This document shows positions 13,938-15,440 of a stretch of DNA of 15,440 bases, in pieces. The DNA is from Pseudomonadota bacterium (GTDB lineage: Bacteria > Pseudomonadota > Gammaproteobacteria > Burkholderiales > Burkholderiaceae_C). Positions within the stretch are counted from its first letter, which is position 1. Each line of letters begins with the position of its first letter. The notes under the pieces were generated by a model. That model saw nothing but the letters and a program-made list of their open reading frames with translations, did no database searches and was not told where the DNA came from. The stretch lies in NCBI GenBank assembly GCA_023435325.1, contig JAEYRT010000265.1, positions 1 to 15,440 of the forward strand, given 5' to 3'. The translations under genes and the position numbers were made by a program.

Positions 13938-15146
13938 ATGAGCGCAAACGCCACCTCCTCCCCGAACGCCACCCCCGTCGTCTTGGTCGGCGTTGACTTC
14001 GGACATCCACACTTCGACACCGAGCTTGAAGAACTGGGTCTGCTGGCGCAAACCGCTGGCCTTCACCCTGTGGCGCGCATTACCTGCAAGCGCAAAACCC
14101 CCGATGCAGCCCTGTTTGTCGGCAGTGGCAAGGCAGACGAAATTCGCATGCTCGCGCAAATGCATGGCGCCCGTGAAGTGCTGTTTGACCAGGCATTGAG
14201 TCCTGCGCAGCAGCGCAATCTCGAGCGGCACATGGAGATGCCGGTCAACGACCGCACGTTGTTGATTCTGGAAATCTTTGCGCAGCGTGCGCGCAGCCAT
14301 GAAGGCAAGTTGCAGGTCGAGCTGGCACGCTTGCAGTACATCAGTACGCGTCTGGTGCGCCGTTGGACCCACTTGGAACGTCAGATGGGTGGCATTGGCG
14401 GCCGTGGTGGCCCTGGTGAGAAACAGATCGAGCTGGATCGTCGCATGATTGCCGATGCCATCAAGCGCACCAAGGAGAAGCTGCAAAAGGTCAAGAAGCA
14501 GCGCCAGACCCAGCGCCGTCAACGCGAGCGCCGTGATGTGTTCAACATCTCCTTGGTGGGTTACACCAATGCTGGCAAGTCCACGCTGTTCAATGCCTTG
14601 GTCAAGGCTCGTGCCTATGCGGCAGACCAGTTGTTTGCGACCCTGGATACCACCACACGCCAGTTGTATCTGACCGAGGCCGGCATGTCGGTGTCGCTGT
14701 CGGATACGGTGGGGTTCATCCGTGATTTGCCTCACGGTCTGGTGGAAGCTTTCCAGGCCACGTTGCAAGAGGCGGTCGATGCGGACTTGTTGCTGCATGT
14801 GGTGGACGCATCCAACGAAACTTTCCCGGAGCAGATGGATCAGGTGCGCAAGGTGCTGGGCGAAATCGATGCACTGGGCATTCCCCAGGTATTGGTGTTC
14901 AACAAGCTGGATGCCTTGCCTGCTGGTCGCATGCCTGCAGCGTTGCAAGATACTTACGAAGTTGACGGGGTGGAGGTGCCACGTGTCTTTGTGAGCGCGC
15001 GCAGCGGAGAAGGCCTGCCCCAGTTGCGTCAGATTCTGGCCGATGCGGCACTGGCGTCGCGCCAAGCTCACGATGAAGCGCACGACCAAGGGGACGGTGA
15101 TGACCTCCTGTCAGCGCCAATGTCCCCTGAAGACAACGACGATTGA
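13938..15146 (+). CDS. hflX: Ribosome-rescue GTPase HflX
   Basis: GTPase that binds the 50S subunit and splits stalled 70S ribosomes, important in heat and antibiotic stress in E. coli. The N-terminal HflX domain (about 10-110) includes LFVGSGKADEIRM and VLFDQALSPAQQRNLE. A basic coiled-coil helix pair (about 115-200) contains the family motif GGIGGRGGPGEKQIELDRR. The G domain begins at GYTNAGKST (208-216, P-loop Lys214), with DTVGFIRDLPH and NKLD further on. The C-terminal end is acidic (DDLLSAPMSPEDNDD). I chose ATG 13938 (402 residues) because GGGGAGG lies seven bases upstream. An in-frame GTG at 13914 would place that Shine-Dalgarno inside the gene. The gene lies 55 bases after hfq and 70 before hflK. 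Confidence 0.97.
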   Translation: MSANATSSPNATPVVLVGVDFGHPHFDTELEELGLLAQTAGLHPVARITCKRKTPDAALFVGSGKADEIRMLAQMHGAREVLFDQALSPAQQRNLERHMEMPVNDRTLLILEIFAQRARSHEGKLQVELARLQYISTRLVRRWTHLERQMGGIGGRGGPGEKQIELDRRMIADAIKRTKEKLQKVKKQRQTQRRQRERRDVFNISLVGYTNAGKSTLFNALVKARAYAADQLFATLDTTTRQLYLTEAGMSVSLSDTVGFIRDLPHGLVEAFQATLQEAVDADLLLHVVDASNETFPEQMDQVRKVLGEIDALGIPQVLVFNKLDALPAGRMPAALQDTYEVDGVEVPRVFVSARSGEGLPQLRQILADAALASRQAHDEAHDQGDGDDLLSAPMSPEDNDD

Positions 15147-15216
15147 GCACGGTGCCACTTCAACATTTCGGCACAATGCCATCTGGTTCATAGCAATACC
15201 AATTGAGACTTTTCGC

Positions 15217-15440
15217 ATGAATTTCCTGAATCGCGCCCCTCGCTGGGCAGTGCTGCCAGAACGCTTGCGGGGAATGTTCAACCTGAATGATCCCCGCTGG
15301 GGCCGTGGAGAGGACAACCAAGCAGGGGAGGGCGAGCAACGCCCGGATTCTGATCGTCCCGTTCCGCCGCCCTCTTCCAACCAGCCTCCCAGAGGGCAGA
15401 ACAACCAGGCGGGGCAACCTCCAGATCTGGATGAACTGTG
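15217..15440 (+). CDS. hflK: HflK N-terminus, cut by the window edge
   Basis: Start of the SPFH-family membrane protein HflK, which with HflC forms the periplasmic-side cage around the FtsH protease. Seventy-four codons and two further bases are present with no stop. The translated segment has NDPRWGRGEDN and a Pro/Gln/Asn-rich stretch, ending PPDLDEL. Both the Asn/Asp-Pro-Arg/Trp-Gly opening and the PPDLDELW segment are typical of HflK before its transmembrane helix, which lies beyond the window. ATG 15217 adds about 20 residues (MNFLNRAPRWAVLPERLRG) before the family-like part. An ATG at 15274 (MFNLNDPRWG) is possible but has a poorly spaced Shine-Dalgarno. Position after hfq and hflX strongly supports the call. 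Confidence 0.88.
   Translation, partial: MNFLNRAPRWAVLPERLRGMFNLNDPRWGRGEDNQAGEGEQRPDSDRPVPPPSSNQPPRGQNNQAGQPPDLDEL

Noticed and set aside
15152..15174. GTGCC/GGCAC 5-bp inverted repeat between hflX and hflK as a terminator
   Set aside because: Short stem, 13-base loop and no T-run; easily chance.

Overview
The window is a gene-dense, all-plus-strand stretch of core chromosome from a betaproteobacterium. It most likely comes from the Comamonadaceae and looks Comamonas-like. This rests on protein style, on GC content (roughly 60% by eye), and on the gene order der-hfq-hflX-hflK downstream of the rlmN-pilF-rodZ-ispG-hisS-yfgM-bamB block. I cannot fix the species without a search. I see no insertion sequence, phage gene, CRISPR array, tRNA or rRNA. 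No gap between genes exceeds about 130 bases.

Layout: (1) 1-740 is the 3' part of nlpD (LysM plus degenerate M23), closed by a good intrinsic terminator. (2) 831-4001 holds rluD, scpB and rluB: two 23S rRNA pseudouridine synthases around a condensin accessory subunit. (3) 4113-5747 holds ndk and rlmN, with structured leader and spacer sequence. (4) 5770-8892 holds pilF, rodZ and ispG, tightly packed and partly overlapping. (5) 8893-9020 is an AT-rich, nested palindromic intergenic element. (6) 9021-13510 holds hisS, yfgM, bamB and der. (7) 13628-15440 holds hfq, hflX and the 5' end of hflK, which runs off the window.

The genes group around two jobs. One is ribosome and RNA maturation or rescue: rluD, rluB, rlmN, hisS, der, hfq and hflX. 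The other is envelope construction and quality control: nlpD, pilF, rodZ, yfgM, bamB and hflK. ispG (isoprenoid precursors), ndk (NTP pools) and scpB (chromosome segregation) complete it. The block from rlmN to der matches the E. coli order except for the inserted pilF. The hfq-hflX-hflK block also matches E. coli but is fused here to der rather than to miaA.

No undescribed multi-gene system is apparent. The parts worth a second look are non-coding: a 10-bp stem that covers the hflX ribosome binding site; the ispG-hisS palindromic element; a 21-codon open frame inside an inverted repeat between ndk and rlmN, whose stop overlaps a possible rlmN GTG start; and a hairpin in the ndk leader. GTG starts are also unusually common: rluD, ispG, hisS, bamB and hfq.
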